DNA from: Halictus rubicundus
Lineage: Eukaryota; Arthropoda; Insecta; Hymenoptera; Halictidae
DNA length: 64,000 bases
Assembly: GCF_050948215.1 (NCBI RefSeq)
Contig: NW_027489026.1
Location: 1-64,000, forward strand
Reading direction: 5' to 3'
Part shown: positions 63,029 through 64,000 of the stretch, piece after piece
Layout: each line of letters starts with the position of its first letter
Position numbering within the stretch: the first letter of the stretch is position 1
Program-made: the position numbers and the translations under genes
The notes under the pieces: generated by a model
What the model was told of the DNA's origin: nothing
The model's input: only the letters and a program-made list of their open reading frames with translations
Databases searched by the model: none

Positions 63029-63836
63029 CAAAGATGGGCAAATTTTTATTGAAATAGACATTTCAAACAGCGAATAAAAGATAAAAAATGATTTGTTACG
63101 CGTCAAATAAAAATAATTATGTTATCTCTATTCCGCACGTAATGAATTTATTCGACGAATAAAGATTTTTTTATAAAGACCGACCAACAGCCTACAATGT
63201 AAGCAGATGGAGAATCCAACATTATTGGCAATTTATGCTTTTATGTTTTTAATCAGAACAATATTGTTAATACGAATGAGTTGTAGAGCTCATCCCGATC
63301 AAAATGAGTCTAAACACGACATCATTTGGACTGTCTTTAATGAGATTGTAATTTTTATCGTAACATTACGTATCAGTGAAACTTGGTCGATTACACCCGA
63401 ATTTGATCTCATTTTCATCAGGAAAATCCCCTCCATTCGCTCGTCACAATTTCATGAGGATATATTGCACAATCTGAAAGTTTAAACTTTCATACGTGCG
63501 CGATTCTCCATCCGTTTACATTGTATGTCGTCTGTCGTCGCTGGGTCTTTGAAGCTCGGCACTCGGCAAAAGTTATTCGAGCATTTATTTGAAGCCTTCG
63601 AATAAATGATACAGATGAAAGATGAAAAAATTTCTCGTAGTTTGAATAAATCCGCTTCGAATAAAAAAAAGTATCTTTATTCGTCGGATAAATTCTCGTC
63701 GAATAAAATTATTTATTCGATACTCGTCGAATAAGGATACCTTTTTTATTCGAACCTTCGAATAACGAATAAAGATGAAGTATCTTTTATTCGAATCGTT
63801 ATTTAAATAATTTTTATCTAATAATGCCCAACTCTG
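63029..63836. mobile_element. hAT/MITE-like segment (U5)
   Basis: This is a copy of the U1 segment. Confidence 0.5.
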
Positions 63837-64000
63837 GGCACACCAGAATGACTGGCATTCAAAAGGAGAGAATATCCGTCTACGATACATATAATGTGGC
63901 ACGGAGAAGCGGACAGCGAAACTAGAGAAGCGTCCTCCCCGAGGAGTGGGCCACACATTGTCGGCTATATCGGTGTGAGACCAGAAGACCACTACTAATC
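63837..64000. repeat. Unit end segment (U5), cut by window edge
   Basis: This copy has two private substitutions (T at 63886, G at 63898). Confidence 0.9.

Larger units (their letters stand above)
57061..64000. repeat. Macro-unit U5 with one subrepeat, cut by window end
   Basis: This contracted unit of about 6.96 kb has a complete head, one A/C hybrid subrepeat and a complete tail that reaches within ~19 bp of the expected end. The last ~115 bp carry two substitutions not seen in other units (63886 and 63898), so the array may change character beyond the window. Confidence 0.94.

Noticed and set aside
1..64000. Ribosomal DNA array (an 11-13 kb unit size would fit insect rDNA)
   Set aside because: No stretch resembles the highly conserved 18S, 5.8S or 28S genes. 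The unit is filled by AT-rich subrepeats and transposon pieces.
1..64000. Telomeric or CRISPR array
   Set aside because: There are no runs of TTAGG or similar telomeric repeats. The repeats are kilobases long with no short repeat/spacer pattern.

Overview
This window is one long stretch of AT-rich eukaryotic repetitive DNA: a nested (higher-order) tandem array. I see no bacterial operon, rRNA gene, tRNA gene or convincing host protein-coding gene. The poly-A/T and TA tracts, a minus-strand LTR with TATA box and AATAAA signal, and hAT-like inverted termini point to an animal genome. An insect is my best guess, and the species is not identifiable by eye. No reading frame looks like a functional protein.

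A complete standard macro-unit is about 11.2 kb and has three parts. (1) A 783-bp head contains two diverged direct copies of a ~140-bp segment. (2) A block of ~2.1-kb subrepeats comes in types A (2079 bp), B (2103 bp) and C (1927 bp, truncated where the tail begins). (3) A ~4.3-kb tail follows, in this order: a unique block with promoter-like sequence; an inverted, diverged copy of part of the subrepeat; a short hAT-like end; a solo LTR on the minus strand; a diverged, deleted subrepeat remnant; a (TA)n microsatellite; an unassigned spacer; an ~800-bp hAT/MITE-like segment dense in TTATTCG motifs; and a 183-bp unit end.

The window holds six unit-equivalents. U1 (1-11197), U2 (11198-22397) and U3a (22398 to ~31690) each carry A-B-C. 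U3a breaks off inside its tail and is fused to the interior of another unit's A subrepeat within a 24-bp identity (31681-31704), giving U3b (to 43807). U3b and U4 (43808-57060) carry A-B-(B/C/B mosaic)-C. U5 (57061 to the window end, about 19 bp short of complete) carries one A/C hybrid subrepeat. Unit size therefore changes in steps of one subrepeat, and the breakpoints can be placed from diagnostic variants. Adjacent units otherwise differ at very few sites, as expected for an array homogenised by unequal exchange and gene conversion.

The interest lies in this architecture: a transposon-built macrosatellite with readable recombination scars, a strongly dyad-symmetric GC island in each subrepeat, and long inverted homologies inside each unit. 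Whether it is centromeric, sex-linked, extrachromosomal or simple heterochromatin cannot be decided from the sequence. Collapse or misjoining in assembly must also be excluded for the rarer junctions.
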